A stretch of 64,000 bases of DNA from Neisseria meningitidis. GTDB lineage: Bacteria > Pseudomonadota > Gammaproteobacteria > Burkholderiales > Neisseriaceae. Position 1 is the first letter of the stretch, and each line of letters begins with the position of its first letter. The position numbers were made by a program, and so were the translations under genes. Of this stretch, positions 1 to 10,848 are shown in pieces. Below the pieces are notes generated by a model. The model did not search any database and had not been told where the DNA came from. It was given only the letters and a program-made list of their open reading frames with translations. The DNA lies in contig NZ_LR134525.1 in assembly GCF_900638555.1 (NCBI RefSeq), positions 1 through 64,000 on the forward strand. The letters are read 5' to 3'.

Positions 1-230
1 CGAAATCAACAAACAAAGACAAAGCGTTTGTTTTGATTTTTATTCTTTGCAAAGGATAAAAAATCGCTCACAAGAGAAAAGAAAACAAACACAGTATTTG
101 GGTGATGATTGTATCGACTTAATCCTGAAACACAAAAGGCAGGATTAAGACACAACAAAGCAGTAAGCTTTATCAAAGTAGGAAATTCAAGTCTGATGTT
201 CTAGTCAACGGAATGTTAGGCAAAGTCAAA

Positions 231-249
<19 letters not shown>
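1..249 (+). other. 16S-23S internal transcribed spacer (3' part)
   Basis: AT-rich, non-coding sequence running into the 23S 5' end. Its last 20 bases (231-250) are the left half of the 23S processing stem. No tRNA is visible here; the usual spacer tRNAs would lie upstream of the window. Confidence 0.8.
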
Positions 250-3148
<2,899 letters not shown>

Positions 3149-3228
3149 AAGAGATAAAAGCTTACTGACTGATTCAGTTATTACCGAATATATTGATTAA
3201 GGCTTTACCGATTTGTAACAGTTTAAGT

Positions 3229-3342
3229 TTGGCGGCCATAGCGAGTTGGTCCCACGCCTTCCCATCCCGAACAGGACCGTGAAACGACTCAGCGCCGATG
3301 ATAGTGTGGTTCTTCCATGCGAAAGTAGGTCACTGCCAAACA
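3229..3342 (+). rRNA. rrf: 5S ribosomal RNA
   Basis: A sequence of about 115 nt starting TTTGGCGGCCATAGCGAG and ending GTCACTGCCAAAC. Its ends pair (TTTGGCGG with CTGCCAAA), and loop C shows the conserved CCCATCCCGAACAG. It follows 23S by about 90 bases, as in a standard 16S-23S-5S operon. End positions are accurate to 1-3 bases. Confidence 0.96.
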
Positions 3343-3352
3343 CCCTTTCAGA

Positions 3353-3377
3353 AAACCCCCGATTATTCGGGGTTTTT
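3353..3377 (+). terminator. rRNA operon terminator
   Basis: Hairpin CCCCGA-TTAT-TCGGGG followed by five T, just after 5S. This is a rho-independent terminator for the operon. Confidence 0.9.
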
Positions 3378-3540
3378 GCTTTGCCCGGAAAAAATGTCGG
3401 GGATGGCGGGACAGTATCCGTACGGCGTCCGGTCGGGTTTGCGGAGGAACGGCTTGAAACTTTGGGATATTCATTTTAGAATGACCCGTTTTATCGTCGC
3501 AAGATGCGGTTTATTGTTTGCAACCCTTAAAGGAAAAACC

Positions 3541-3840
3541 ATGAAGAAAATGTTCGTGCTGTTCTGTATGCTGTTCTCCTGCGCCTTCTCCCTTGCGGCG
3601 GTAAACATCAATGCGGCTTCGCAGCAGGAGCTGGAGGCGCTGCCGGGCATAGGCCCTGCGAAGGCGAAGGCCATTGCGGAATACCGTGCGCAAAACGGTG
3701 CGTTCAAGTCTGTAGACGATTTGACCAAGGTAAAGGGCATCGGCCCTGCGGTGCTGGCGAAGCTGAAGGATCAGGCTTCTGTCGGTGCGCCCGCACCAAA
3801 AGGCCCGGCAAAACCGGCTCTGCCCGCAGCTAAAAAATAG
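3541..3840 (+). CDS. comE: ComE (ComEA-like) DNA-binding competence protein
   Basis: Periplasmic DNA-binding protein that captures incoming DNA during natural transformation and pulls it through the outer membrane. The 99-residue product has a signal peptide (MKKMFVLFCMLFSCAFSLAA, residues 1-20). It is followed by two helix-hairpin-helix motifs, around LPGIGPAKAKAIAEYR and VKGIGPAVLAKL, and a short Pro/Ala/Lys tail. The ATG at 3541 was chosen over longer in-frame starts because it begins the signal peptide and has AAAGGA upstream. Meningococci carry several identical comE copies, each just downstream of an rRNA operon, which is exactly the position here. Confidence 0.95.
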   Translation: MKKMFVLFCMLFSCAFSLAAVNINAASQQELEALPGIGPAKAKAIAEYRAQNGAFKSVDDLTKVKGIGPAVLAKLKDQASVGAPAPKGPAKPALPAAKK

Positions 3841-3860
3841 GGGAACCTGTAAAGGAAGGG

Positions 3861-3886
3861 GCATCGGCCGCCGTCGGTGCTTTTTT
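3861..3886 (+). terminator. Terminator after comE
   Basis: Inverted repeat GCATCGGC / GTCGGTGC followed by six T, 20 bases after the comE stop. Confidence 0.8.
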
Positions 3887-4064
3887 GTTTGGAAGGGAAA
3901 TGGCTGGAAAAAGACCTGCGCTATATCGGGGAATGAATCGACGCAAAGAAAATGTCGTCTGAACATGTGTTCGGGCGGCGTTTTGTTGGGGGTATCGGAG
4001 CGGAACGTCTGAAAAAGGGTTTCAGGCGGTCTTTGGGCGTGTGGTAACAGTCGAAAACGTGATA

Positions 4065-4102
4065 AGGCTACCTGAAAAGTTTGGGAGATTTTCAGGTAGT
4101 CT
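4065..4102. repeat. Inverted pair of an Eikenella-dialect DNA uptake sequence
   Basis: AGGCTACCTGAA at 4065-4076 is the exact 12-mer described as the Eikenella dialect (AG-eikDUS). TTCAGGTAGTCT at 4091-4102 is its inverse with one mismatch. The two form a hairpin, as uptake-sequence terminators do. The host dialect elsewhere in the window is ATGCCGTCTGAA. Confidence 0.75.
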
Positions 4103-4295
4103 TTGGTATTGGGCGCAACAGACGCAGGTACAGATTAGGCGGTGTGCCGTAATCGTACGAATGCCGATTCAACCTAAGCAGACATCAGTATTTAGGAAGT
4201 GGATGTTTGATGGAGCAAAGGTTGTACGAAGGGTGGAAGGCAACCTGTGGGTGTTTGGTATGGTCGCGCTTGAAAAAACGTGTTTTAAGGGACAA

Positions 4296-4330
4296 ATGCC
4301 GTCTGAAAATCGGTTTCAGACGGCATTTTC
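4296..4330. terminator. Uptake-sequence hairpin
   Basis: ATGCCGTCTGAA at 4296 and TTCAGACGGCAT at 4315, then TTTTC. The stem could terminate transcription and serve in DNA uptake. No gene ends directly before it, so it may be left over from a lost gene. Confidence 0.7.
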
Positions 4331-4489
4331 TGTTTATTTAAAGCAAACAGGAAAAGGCAGCAATATTCTGCAGTCTTCCTATTCACACAAGCGTTTTATA
4401 GTTAATTAAAAACAAAATAGTACAATACTCAACTTTGAAGGTCTAACCATGGCATACTCTGCGGACTTAAGAAACAAAGCTTTAAACTA

Positions 4490-5201
4490 GGGGCTGTACT
4501 AGATTAGCAGATATGTTACCCTCGAAATATGAAGATAACACACTGCAAATTAAAGAAAAAAGTACAGAAAGAACTGCTCCGTTTTTTGTGCTGGAAGTTA
4601 CCGCCCGTTCTGCCGCCGATATTTTGGGTATCCATCCCAATTCGGCAGCACTGTTCTACCGTAAAATCCGCACGGTTATCAACCATCATTTGGCCTTGGC
4701 TGCCGATGAGGTTTTTGAGGGCTCTGTCGAGCCGGACGAAAGCGATTTCGGCGGACGGCGTAAAGGCAGACGTGGTCGCGGTGCGGCAGGAAAAGTGGTT
4801 GTCTTCGGCATTCTGAAACGCAACGGACGGGTCTATACCGTTGTGGTGGATAATGCCAAGTCTGAAACGTTACTCCCTGTCATCAAGAAGAAAATCATGC
4901 CGGACAGCATTGTTTATACCGATAGTCTGAGCAGCTGCGACAAGTTGGACGTGAGCGGTTTTATCCATTACCGCATCAACCATTCCAAGGAGTTTGCAGA
5001 CCGTCAGAACCACATTAACGGCATTGAGAATTTTTGGAATCAGGCAAAACGCGTCTTGCGAAAATACAACGGAATCGATCGTAAATTTTTCCCGCTGTTC
5101 TTGAAAGAATGCGAATTTCGATTTAACTTCGGCACACCGTCTCAACAGCTTAAAATCCTGCGGGATTGGTGTGGAATTTAGGGCTAATCTAGTACAGCCT
5201 C
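4490..5201 (+). mobile_element. IS1016-like insertion sequence (IS1595 family)
   Basis: The left end GGGGCTGTACTAGATTAGC (4490) is repeated inverted at the right end (GCTAATCTAGTACAGCCTC, ending 5201), with one mismatch. The element is about 0.71 kb, normal for IS1016. No target duplication is visible: the left flank is IS630 sequence and the right flank is a CREE lacking its first bases. This implies rearrangement after insertion. Confidence 0.85.
4529..5181 (+). pseudogene. IS1016 transposase, frameshifted
   Basis: Encodes the ISXO2-type transposase of IS1016. The expected N-terminus MKITHCKLKKKVQKELLRF is read from 4529. The rest, from VLEVTARSAADILG to LRDWCGI, is in another frame. The switch falls in a run of six T at 4592-4597, where seven T would restore one frame. 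Catalytic-region residues are kept (DES at the FGGRRKG motif, YTD, NGIENFW), but the usual DESYFGG reads DESDFGG and TDCWRSYD reads TDSLSSCD, suggesting long decay. Confidence 0.85.
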
Positions 5202-5346
5202 TAACAAAAACCAGTACGGCGTTGGCTCGCCTTAGTTCAAAGAGAACGATTCTCTAAGGTGCTCAAGCACCAAGTGAATCGGTTCCGTACTATTTGTACT
5301 GTCTGCGGCTTCGTCGCCTTGTCCTGATTTTTGTTAATCCACTATA
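5202..5346. repeat. Correia element (CREE), left end lost
   Basis: Standard CREE core (CCAGTACGGCG, GAGAACGATTCTCTAAGG, TGTACTGTCTGCGGC) and intact right end TTAATCCACTATA. The first ten or so bases (TATAGTGGAT) are missing where IS1016 abuts it. Confidence 0.9.
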
Positions 5347-5561
5347 TTTTAGATAATGCGTGATTTCACCGTATGGGTGTCTTACGGGAAATGGCGGAAA
5401 AATTGGGACATAAGGTATTGCCTCTTGCACCTTATTCACCTGAGCTCAACCCGATTGAGAAAGTGTGGGCGAATATTAAGCGGTATCTGCGAACCGTTTT
5501 GTCTGATTACGCCCGATTTGACGATGCACTACTGTCCTATTTTGATTTTAATTGACTATAG

Positions 5562-6030
5562 AACGTTGCGGCTACGCGGAAGCCGTACTCGTTGGATTTG
5601 GAGCGGCCCATTTTGGTTCTGTCGCCGTCCAAGACAATCTCACGGGGTTTGCAGATTGTTTTGTGACGGTAGTATGGATCAAACTCGAGACCGACGCTGT
5701 CGGTCAACTGTTTGCCTACATTCAGACCGATACCGACACTCCAACCTTTGGCGCTTTTGCTGACATCGCGGGAAGCACACATCTGGGTCGTCATCACTTT
5801 GGTTTTGCCGCGCAAATCTGCATATGCATCCGCCAAGGGGTCAGGGATCATCCGTCCCCCAAATCTTGGCGGATTTCGCCATAGACTTTCAAAACAAGGT
5901 TTTCATGCTTGGTAACGGTGTTTTTCCTTATCGCCGATGATGGCTTTGCCTTTGCCGTTAGACTCGGGAATATCGGCTACCGTAACGGCGGACACGGCTG
6001 CAAGTGAGAGTGCAAGCAGGGTTTTTTCAT
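5562..6030 (-). pseudogene. opcB: psi-opcB remnant (Opc-family outer membrane protein)
   Basis: Remnant of an Opc-type adhesin beta-barrel gene. From 6030 the minus strand gives a signal-peptide-like start (MKK, then LLALSLAAVSAVTVADIPESN in the next frame, the shift being at a run of six A), and hits a stop near 5907. The 3' part (from 5851) reads GWSVGIGLNVGKQLTDSVGLEF and ends SNEYGFRVAATF. This resembles the last strands of OpcA (GWGFGLGANIGKKLGESASIE and REYGLRVGIKF). The middle is deleted. The stop after the final Phe is replaced by the IS630 right end, extending the frame by YSQLKSK. An opcB pseudogene is known in Neisseria; assignment is by recalled similarity. Confidence 0.7.
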
Positions 6031-6459
6031 GTTTTTCTTCCTATAATGAGGATAAATAAATGGAAAAAGTGTGGGAAATACCCGCATTCCCATTAAATCT
6101 TTTTTCAAGCAATGAGTTCTTTTTGTTTTCAACATTTTCCTTGTGTATGAAATTTTGCCGGATGTGCAGGCGGAATCGGCAGCGGGGTGTTCTGTACCGG
6201 ATTGTCGTGGAAATGGGAAAACGGATGTTCCGTGCGGTTTTGTCCGAATGAATGGCGGGTATTGTTTTTATCAATCTGTTTCTTTTTCTTTGGAATAAAA
6301 TTCCTAAAATATTAAAAATATGAAATTTAAAATCTATGAAAAAAGATATATCAGTTATTTTGAAATAAAATAGCTTTGTAGTAATATGTTGCACTTGTTT
6401 GTGCAAGGTAAACGATGTAACCTAAGCCGCGTATAAAAACCCATCAGGAAAGATGCAAG
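6031..6459. other. Intergenic region upstream of aroG
   Basis: AT-rich, with no gene I can support. The last 100 bases likely hold the aroG promoter (TAGTAATAT near 6380 is a candidate -10). The 5' end may include the old psi-opcB promoter on the other strand. Confidence 0.5.
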
Positions 6460-7515
6460 ATGACACACCATTACCCCACAGACGATATTAAGATTAAAGA
6501 AGTTAAAGAGTTGTTGCCGCCGATTGCCCATCTTTACGAGCTGCCGATTTCCAAAGAGGCTTCGGGCTTGGTTCACCGCACCCGTCAGGAAATTTCCGAT
6601 TTGGTTCACGGCAGGGACAAGCGGCTGTTGGTCATTATCGGGCCGTGTTCGATTCACGATCCGAAAGCGGCGTTGGAATATGCGGAGCGTTTGTTGAAAC
6701 TCCGCAAGCAGTATGAAAACGAGCTTTTGATTGTGATGCGCGTTTATTTCGAGAAGCCGAGGACGACGGTGGGTTGGAAAGGTTTGATTAACGACCCGCA
6801 TTTGGACGGTACGTTCGATATCAATTTCGGTTTGCGTCAGGCGCGCAGCCTGTTGTTGTCGCTGAACAATATGGGTATGCCTGCCTCTACCGAGTTTTTG
6901 GATATGATTACGCCGCAATATTATGCGGACTTGATTTCTTGGGGGGCAATCGGTGCGCGGACGACCGAAAGCCAAGTTCACCGCGAATTGGCAAGCGGGC
7001 TGTCCTGCCCCGTCGGCTTTAAAAACGGTACGGACGGCAATTTGAAGATTGCCATCGACGCAATCGGTGCGGCGAGCCATTCGCATCATTTCTTGTCTGT
7101 AACCAAGGCCGGACATTCCGCCATTGTCCATACCGGCGGCAATCCCGACTGTCATGTCATTTTGCGCGGCGGAAAAGAGCCGAATTATGATGCGGGACAC
7201 GTCAGCGAGGCGGCGGAACAACTGCGTGCGGCAGGGGTAACCGATAAGCTGATGATAGATTGCAGCCACGCCAACAGCCGCAAGGATTACACCCGGCAGA
7301 TGGAAGTGGCACAAGATATTGCTGCCCAATTGGAACAGGACGGGAGCAATATTATGGGCGTGATGGTGGAAAGCCATTTGGTCGAAGGCAGACAGGATAA
7401 GCCGGAAGTGTACGGCAAAAGCATTACCGATGCGTGTATCGGTTGGGGCGCGACTGAAGAACTGTTGGCATTGTTGGCGGGTGCCAACAAAATACGTATT
7501 GCTCGGGCAAGTTGA
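6460..7515 (+). CDS. aroG: 3-deoxy-7-phosphoheptulonate synthase (DAHP synthase), AroG type
   Basis: Joins phosphoenolpyruvate and erythrose 4-phosphate in the first step of the shikimate pathway to aromatic amino acids. The 351-residue length matches the type I-alpha enzymes. Visible family blocks include IIGPCSIHDPKAALEYA (around residue 65), VYFEKPRTTVGWKGLINDP with the PEP-binding KPRTTVGWKG, ASTEFLD, GARTTESQVHRE, PVGFKNGTDG and a C-terminal GKSITDACIGW. Metal ligands Cys in GPCS and His in GVMVESHL are present. The start follows GGAAAGATGCAAG. It likely has its own promoter in the 430-base gap upstream. An uptake-sequence hairpin separates it from folA. Feedback specificity cannot be read with certainty. 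Confidence 0.95.
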   Translation: MTHHYPTDDIKIKEVKELLPPIAHLYELPISKEASGLVHRTRQEISDLVHGRDKRLLVIIGPCSIHDPKAALEYAERLLKLRKQYENELLIVMRVYFEKPRTTVGWKGLINDPHLDGTFDINFGLRQARSLLLSLNNMGMPASTEFLDMITPQYYADLISWGAIGARTTESQVHRELASGLSCPVGFKNGTDGNLKIAIDAIGAASHSHHFLSVTKAGHSAIVHTGGNPDCHVILRGGKEPNYDAGHVSEAAEQLRAAGVTDKLMIDCSHANSRKDYTRQMEVAQDIAAQLEQDGSNIMGVMVESHLVEGRQDKPEVYGKSITDACIGWGATEELLALLAGANKIRIARAS

Positions 7516-7540
7516 GATTTTTGATACGGAATATCATAAA

Positions 7541-7572
7541 ATGCCGTCTGAAGCTTTCAGACGGCATTTTTA
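7541..7572 (+). terminator. Uptake-sequence hairpin between aroG and folA
   Basis: ATGCCGTCTGAA at 7541 and TTCAGACGGCAT at 7556 with TTTT. It lies 25 bases after aroG and only 11 bases before the folA start, so the folA ribosome site lies right at its foot. Confidence 0.85.
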
Positions 7573-7582
7573 TGGAGACGAC

Positions 7583-8071
7583 ATGACTAAAATAACCCTA
7601 ATTGCGGCGTGTGCGGAAAACCTGTGCATCGGGGCGGGCAATGCTATGCCTTGGCACATCCCCGAAGATTTCGCATTTTTCAAAGCCTATACCTTGGGCA
7701 AACCCGTCATTATGGGGCGGAAAACGTGGGAATCCCTGCCCGTCAAACCCCTGCCCGGACGGAGGAACATCGTCATCAGCCGGCAGGCGGATTATTGCGC
7801 GGCAGGCGCGGAAACGGCGGCAAGTTTGGAGGCGGCATTGGCATTGTGCGCAGGCGCGGAAGAAGCCGTCATTATGGGCGGCGCGCAGATATACGGACAA
7901 GCGATGCCATTGGCGACCGATTTGCGGATAACCGAAGTGGATTTGTCTGTGGAAGGAGATGCATTTTTCCCCGCAATAGACCGGACGCATTGGAAAGAAG
8001 CAGAGCGGACGGAACGCCGTGTCAGCAGCAAAGGCACGCGCTATGCTTTTGTGCATTATTTGAGATATTGA
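7583..8071 (+). CDS. folA: Dihydrofolate reductase
   Basis: Reduces dihydrofolate to tetrahydrofolate with NADPH, and is the target of trimethoprim. The 162-residue product shows the family blocks: ITLIAACAENLCIG at the N-terminus, MPWHIPEDFAFFKAYTLGKPVIMGRKTWESLP (acidic catalytic residue in PEDF), GRRNIVISR, and EEAVIMGGAQIYGQAMPLATDLRITEVDL. The ATG at 7583 was preferred to longer in-frame starts, which would run through the uptake-sequence hairpin and overlap aroG. The ribosome site is GGAG at 7574. Confidence 0.96.
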   Translation: MTKITLIAACAENLCIGAGNAMPWHIPEDFAFFKAYTLGKPVIMGRKTWESLPVKPLPGRRNIVISRQADYCAAGAETAASLEAALALCAGAEEAVIMGGAQIYGQAMPLATDLRITEVDLSVEGDAFFPAIDRTHWKEAERTERRVSSKGTRYAFVHYLRY

Positions 8072-8129
8072 AATATAAACTCTCTATAAAATCCCCCGCA
8101 AATGATGGGCTGAAATAGAAAATATTGTT

Positions 8130-8300
8130 ATTCCCCCGAAGATGGGAATCCGGGATTTTAAAGTTAGGGTAATTTATCCGAAATAACAACAATCTTCCAT
8201 CGTCATTCCCGCAAAAGCGGGAATCCGGAAACGAAAAGCTAAAGCAATTTATCGGAAAAAACCGAAGTTTAAAGAACCGGATTCCCGCCTGCGCGGGAAT
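8130..8300. repeat. dRS3 repeats downstream of folA
   Basis: Three 20-base ATTCCC-N8-GGGAAT repeats at about 8130, 8204 and 8281 with short mosaic spacers (a small neisserial intergenic mosaic element). The rest of 8072-8402 is non-coding. Confidence 0.85.
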
Positions 8301-8402
8301 GACGAGATTTTAGGTTATGGGGATTTATTGGGAATAATGGAACAAAGAAAGCAGAAATAAGGATATAGAGGCTGTCTTTGGATTTGCGATGGTTGTCGGA
8401 GA

Positions 8403-8431
8403 ATGCCGTCTGAAGCCGTTTCAGACGGCAT
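8403..8431 (-). terminator. Uptake-sequence hairpin at the end of the CYTH gene
   Basis: ATGCCGTCTGAA (8403) and TTCAGACGGCAT (8420). The TGA stop of the gene on the minus strand lies inside the right-hand repeat. Confidence 0.8.
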
Positions 8432-8897
8432 TTTTCCAGCTTGAGAACGGATGCCTGCTCAAATAAGCATTGGTAAACATACCGTCGGCAGTGATTTCCC
8501 GTCCCAGCCAGTCCGGACGGTCAAAATCGGCATTCTCGTCGGGCAACTCGATTTCCGCGACGACCAAAGGCGCATTATCGCCAAGAAAAACATCGATTTC
8601 AAACAGGCTGCCGCCCCATCTGACCGGATAACGCCATTTTTCCATTTTAAACGGGCACATCGTTTCCATCATCTTTTCCGCATCGGCAAGCGGGATTTCG
8701 TATTCAAACTCACTGCGGCTGATTTCCGAAATATAGCCTTTCAGCGTCAGCCACGCCTGTTTTCCGGCAATGCGGACACGGACGGTGCGTTCTTTTTCAA
8801 CAGACAGATAACCCTGCCTCAACAGCAGCGGCTCATCGGCGTATTGCCGCCAGTTGTCGTTTCCAATCAAAAAACGGCGTTCGATTTCTATCGGCAT
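8421..8897 (-). CDS. CYTH domain protein (triphosphate tunnel metalloenzyme)
   Basis: CYTH-fold enzyme of the triphosphate tunnel family, which hydrolyse inorganic triphosphate or similar compounds. The 158-residue product starts MPIEIERRFLIG, the signature EXEXK-type strand (here EIERRF). Tunnel-lining charged strands follow (RQGYLSV, TVRVRIAGKQAWLTLKG, EFEYEIP, FEIDVFLG, LVVAEIELPDEN). A start at 8897 was chosen because upstream in-frame Met codons overlap hemJ heavily. It lies 11 bases after hemJ on the same strand, probably in one transcript. Substrate not known for this gene; a tripolyphosphatase is the likeliest role. Confidence 0.85.
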   Translation of the reverse strand: MPIEIERRFLIGNDNWRQYADEPLLLRQGYLSVEKERTVRVRIAGKQAWLTLKGYISEISRSEFEYEIPLADAEKMMETMCPFKMEKWRYPVRWGGSLFEIDVFLGDNAPLVVAEIELPDENADFDRPDWLGREITADGMFTNAYLSRHPFSSWKNAV

Positions 8898-8908
8898 AAG
8901 ATGCTCCG

Positions 8909-9337
8909 TCAAAACGGTTTGAACACGACCAGATACAGCGCGGCAACCATCAGCAGCACGGGGATTTCGTTGAACACGCGGTACCAGCGGTGTGAAAAAG
9001 CATTGCTGTAATCCTGAAAACGGCGCAGCAGCACGCCGCAATACAACTGGTAAGCCAAGAGCATCAAGCCCAAACACAGTTTGACGTGTACCCAGCCGCT
9101 GCCCCACCAGCCGGCGGCAAACGGTATCGCCGCGCCGAACACGACCGCGCCGAAGCCCAACGGCGACATAAAACGGTACAGCCGCACCGCCATGCCCGAC
9201 AGACGCACATACTCGGGATTGCCGCGCGGCACATCAATCATCGCCATATTGACGAAAATCCTCGGCAGGTAAAACAGCCCTGCAAACCACGAAATGACAA
9301 AAAACAAGTGAAACAGCTTGAACCAAGAAAACATCAT
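8909..9337 (-). CDS. hemJ: HemJ-type protoporphyrinogen IX oxidase
   Basis: Membrane enzyme that oxidises protoporphyrinogen IX to protoporphyrin IX in haem synthesis, used by bacteria lacking HemG and HemY. The 142-residue product has four hydrophobic spans. It carries the family signature KLFHLFFVISWFAGLFYLPRI with the conserved His, and a conserved Lys in WVHVKLCLGLMLL. The exact start is uncertain: Met codons at 9346, 9337 and 9334 are all in frame, and 9337 was taken because of the upstream GGGTGTGGG spacing. It is the first gene of a pair with the CYTH gene. Confidence 0.88.
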   Translation of the reverse strand: MMFSWFKLFHLFFVISWFAGLFYLPRIFVNMAMIDVPRGNPEYVRLSGMAVRLYRFMSPLGFGAVVFGAAIPFAAGWWGSGWVHVKLCLGLMLLAYQLYCGVLLRRFQDYSNAFSHRWYRVFNEIPVLLMVAALYLVVFKPF

Positions 9338-9448
9338 CGCCCACACCCTGCCGAAAAGCGGTATTGTACAGGCAAACCGCTTGGGAAACGTGATAAAATC
9401 AGGCGGATAAACAAATCGAATAAATCCTTACCGCAAAACGGAGGCAAA

Positions 9449-9694
9449 ATGCTCAAATCCATCGAACTCAATTCCCACATCCGCAACCGCCTTGCAGAAT
9501 ATCTGAAAGGCAGGGGTATGGATTTTCAGACGGCAATGCAGGAAGAAAAAGGCAACAAAGAAATCGCCGCCATCGTCCACAGCGGTTTGCCCACTCTGGT
9601 CCGCAAACTGTATTCCGAACAAAAAATGCAGAAGTTTTTTTGGGAAAAGCGGGATTTGATTGCCGACTACATCAGCCGCCGGATGCAGGGATAG
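9449..9694 (+). CDS. Conserved small protein of unknown function
   Basis: I do not recognise a family. It is an 81-residue, charged, mostly helical-looking soluble protein starting MLKSIELNSHIRNRLAEYLKGRG, with no signal peptide, membrane span or Cys pairs. A strong ribosome site (GGAGG at 9440) precedes the ATG at 9449. It is divergent from hemJ. An in-frame TTTTCAGACGGCA uptake sequence is read as FQTA inside it. Coding confidence rests on the ribosome site and the position between real genes. Confidence 0.75.
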   Translation: MLKSIELNSHIRNRLAEYLKGRGMDFQTAMQEEKGNKEIAAIVHSGLPTLVRKLYSEQKMQKFFWEKRDLIADYISRRMQG

Positions 9695-9760
9695 GTGGCT
9701 GAAATCTGTTTTCAGGCAAGTGAAAAGACAATATGGCAGATTGAAATTACGCTTATCGTC

Positions 9761-10812
9761 ATTCCCGCCCGCGCGGGAATCCGACTTGTTTGGTTTCGGT
9801 TATTTTTCGTTTCGTAACTTTTGAGCCGTCATTCCCGCGCAGGCGGTAATCCGGCTTGTTCGGTTTCGGTTCTTTTTCTCGTTTCGGGTGATTTCTAAAC
9901 CGTCATTCCCGCGCAGGCGGGAATCTAGGTCTTTAAACTTCGGTTTTTTCCGATAAATTTTTGCCGCATTAAAATTCTAGATTCCCGCTTTCGCGGGAAT
10001 GACGGCGGAGGGTTTTTAGTTTTCCCGAAAATGCACATCATCCAAAATCCCGTTATTCCCACAAAACAGAAAATCAAAAACAGTAACCTGAAATCCCGTC
10101 CTTCCCTCCCGTGCGGGAATCCGACTTATCTGGTTTCGGTTCTTTTTCTCGTTTCAGGTGATTTCTAAACCGTCATTCCCGTGCAGGCGGGAATCCAGAC
10201 CTTTAAACCCCGGACATCCCCGATAAATTCTTGCGGCATTGAAATTCTAGATTCCCGCTTTCACGGGAATGACGGCGGAGGGTTTTTAGTTTTCCCGATA
10301 AATGCACATCATCCAAAATCCCGTTATTCCCACAAAACAGAAAATCAAAAACAACAATCTGAAATTCCGTCCTTCCCGCCCGCGCGGGAATCCGACTTGT
10401 CCGGTTTCGGTTCTTTTTCTCGTTTCGGGTGATTTCTAAACCGTCATTCCCGCGCAGGCGGGAATCTAGGTCTTTAAACTTCAGTTTTTTCCGATAAATT
10501 CTTGCCGCATTAAAATTCTAGATTCCCACTTTCGCGGGAATGACGGCGGAGGGTTTTTAGTTTTCCCGAAAATGCACATCATCCAAAATCCCGTTATTCC
10601 CACAAAAACAGAAAATCAAAAACAACAATCTGAAATTCCGTCCTTCCCGCCTGTGCGGGAATCCGGCTTGTTCGGTTTCGGTTCTTTTTCTCGTTTCGGG
10701 TGATTTCTAAACCGTCATTCCCGCGCAGGCGGGAATCTAGGTCTTTAAGCTTCGGTTTTTCTTGATAAATTCTTGCCGCATTAAAATTCTAGATTCCCGC
10801 TTTCGCGGGAAT
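9761..10812. repeat. Tandem dRS3 array (neisserial intergenic mosaic element)
   Basis: About thirteen 20-base dRS3 copies (ATTCCC-N8-GGGAAT and variants) with RS-type spacers in between. The same order of spacers recurs with a period of about 271 bases: CGTCATTCCCG at 9901, 10171, 10442 and 10714, and TCTAGATTCCC at 9977, 10247, 10518 and 10789. There are thus roughly three and a half tandem units. The stretch 9695-10840 contains no supportable gene. Such arrays are preferred recombination sites near surface-protein genes. Confidence 0.9.
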
Positions 10813-10848
10813 GACGGCGGAGAGGTTTTTTGTTTTTCCTGATTTTTC

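Larger units (their letters stand above)
3841..4396. other. Non-coding stretch with degenerate and foreign-dialect uptake sequences
   Basis: No convincing gene is present; open frames here lack homology I recognise and a good ribosome site. The stretch holds the comE terminator, ATGTCGTCTGAA at 3952, an imperfect CGTCTGAAA / TTTCAGGCG hairpin near 4010-4032, AGGCTACCTGAA at 4065 with an inverted near-copy at 4091, and a standard uptake-sequence hairpin at 4296-4326. Confidence 0.7.
4449..5555 (+). pseudogene. IS630-family transposase, broken
   Basis: DDE-type transposase gene left in two pieces. The first piece (4449-4490) reads MAYSADLRNKALN and then stops at the IS1016 end. The second (5347-5555) resumes in the catalytic domain with DNA, a TGA stop where Ser is expected, then FHRMGVLREMAEKLG, APYSPELNPIEKVWANIKR and a C-terminal DFN. 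The motif YSPELNPIEKVW carries the conserved final acidic residue of the family. Most of the central domain is missing, so the gene cannot work. Confidence 0.85.
4397..5561 (+). mobile_element. IS630-family element remnant, interrupted
   Basis: The ends form an imperfect inverted repeat. The left end (TATAGTTAATTAAAAACAAA at 4397 onward) matches the reverse complement of the right end at 5534-5561, both with a terminal TA typical of IS630/Tc1 elements. The left side encodes the start of a transposase and the right side encodes its end. The middle is replaced by IS1016 and a CREE. The right end sits against the last codon of the psi-opcB remnant. Confidence 0.8.

Noticed and set aside
4041..4409. 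Open frame of 122 codons between comE and the IS elements
   Set aside because: It runs through two uptake-sequence hairpins and shows no recognisable protein features.
6355..7377. A 340-codon frame on the minus strand over aroG
   Set aside because: It is the antisense of the well-conserved DAHP synthase.
9761..10812. CRISPR-like regular short palindromes
   Set aside because: The units are dRS3 mosaic repeats with repeated, not unique, spacers, and no cas gene is near.
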